A stretch of 64,000 nt of DNA from contig CAWBCW010000026.1 in assembly GCA_963787345.1 (NCBI GenBank), forward strand, positions 682,001-746,000, read 5' to 3'. The stretch's first letter is position 1; each line of letters begins with the position of its first letter. A model generated the notes under the pieces. The model had not been told where the DNA came from and searched no databases. It was given only the letters and a program-made list of their open reading frames with translations. Both the position numbers and the translations under genes were made by a program. This document shows, piece by piece, positions 63,578 through 64,000 of the stretch. Source of the DNA: Bacillus_BD sp963787345. Lineage in GTDB: Bacteria > Bacillota > Bacilli > Bacillales > Cytobacillaceae.

Positions 63578-64000
63578 ATGGCAGTAAAAGTAGGTATTAA
63601 TGGTTTTGGTAGAATCGGACGTAATGTATTAAGAGCAGCAATCAATAATCCAAAAATTGATGTGGTAGCAGTTAACGACTTAACAGATGCAAATATGCTT
63701 GCTCACCTTTTAAAATATGACTCTGTGCACGGAAGATTAAATGTAGAGGTTTCTGTCAATGGAAATAACATTGTTGTTAACGGGAAAGAAATCATCGTTA
63801 AAGCTGAACGCAATCCAGCAGATCTTGCATGGGGAGAACTTGGTGTTGAAGTAGTTATTGAAGCAACTGGCCGTTTCACTAAGCGGGAAGATGCGGCAAA
63901 ACACCTTGATGCCGGTGCAAAAAAAGTAGTGATTTCAGCTCCAGCAAATAACGAAGATCTTACAATCGTTATGGGGGTTAACCAGGATCAGTATGACCCG
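63578..64000 (+). CDS. gapA: Glyceraldehyde-3-phosphate dehydrogenase, 5' part
   Basis: 141 codons are present and the gene runs off the window. AAAGGAGG precedes the ATG. NAD-binding start VKVGINGFGRIGRNVLRAA and the D-NAD determinant VNDLTDANMLAHLLKYDS. The active-site Cys lies beyond the window end. Expected gapA of the cggR-gapA-pgk-tpiA-pgm-eno operon; the downstream genes are not visible. Confidence 0.96.
   Translation, partial: MAVKVGINGFGRIGRNVLRAAINNPKIDVVAVNDLTDANMLAHLLKYDSVHGRLNVEVSVNGNNIVVNGKEIIVKAERNPADLAWGELGVEVVIEATGRFTKREDAAKHLDAGAKKVVISAPANNEDLTIVMGVNQDQYDP

Overview
This window is chromosomal DNA from a low-GC, endospore-forming Bacillota bacterium, a Bacillaceae member outside the B. 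subtilis group. The evidence is gene content and order. From the left it carries a yfkH-yfkD-yfkAB / pdaA-yfjT-yfjP-yfjO-like block, then flaG-hpf-secA-prfB-cccB-ftsE-ftsX-(M23 hydrolase)-ctpB-minJ, csbA-uvrB-uvrA-yvlB-yvlD, hprK-lgt-yvoD-ppaX-yvoF-hisZGDBHAFIE, yvcD-trxB-yvcI-rapZ-yvcK-whiA-crh, clpP, tRNA-Arg(CCG), sigL, glutaredoxin, cggR and gapA. This is close to the B. subtilis order with deletions and insertions. Sporulation genes (pdaA, a Spo0E-like phosphatase, DUF1657/YetF genes) support a spore former. Species cannot be set from the sequence alone.

Layout. 1-16 kb is the more accessory part. It holds a ZosA-type P-type ATPase, class I fumarase, PdaA, a DNA glycosylase, an RlmCD-type rRNA methyltransferase, a YitT-family membrane protein, a broken DUF156 metal-sensor gene, a reduced spoVA-2mob-like set (two DUF1657 genes plus YetF), a Spo0E-like gene and glutaminase. 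16-30 kb is secretion, translation and cell division: a sigma-D promoter and flaG without fliDST, hpf, secA, prfB with its programmed +1 frameshift, cccB, ftsEX with an M23 hydrolase carrying a poly-Q linker, a frameshifted ctpB and minJ. 30-34.3 kb is a metal-homeostasis cluster of three CDF exporters and a CzrA-type repressor with a recognisable operator. 34-41 kb is UvrBA and an envelope-stress pair behind a sigma-W-like promoter. 41-53 kb is hprK-lgt-ppaX and a complete nine-gene his operon. 53-64 kb holds central regulators (trxB, rapZ, yvcK, whiA, crh, clpP, sigL, cggR, gapA) with visible CtsR and CggR operators.

The most notable feature beyond the genes is a dispersed family of about 195-225-nt highly structured repeats. 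There are five copies (598-788, 13491-13714, 17513-17707, 30221-30323 truncated, 43519-43742), all on the + strand and all intergenic. Each has conserved ends, and the full-length copies have up to four hairpins with compensatory stem changes. None has an accompanying transposase or nuclease gene here. They look like stand-alone IS200/IS605-type omega-RNA (HEARO/IscB-type) or PATE-like elements. One sits directly in the secA leader and another appears to provide the Shine-Dalgarno sequence of yetF.
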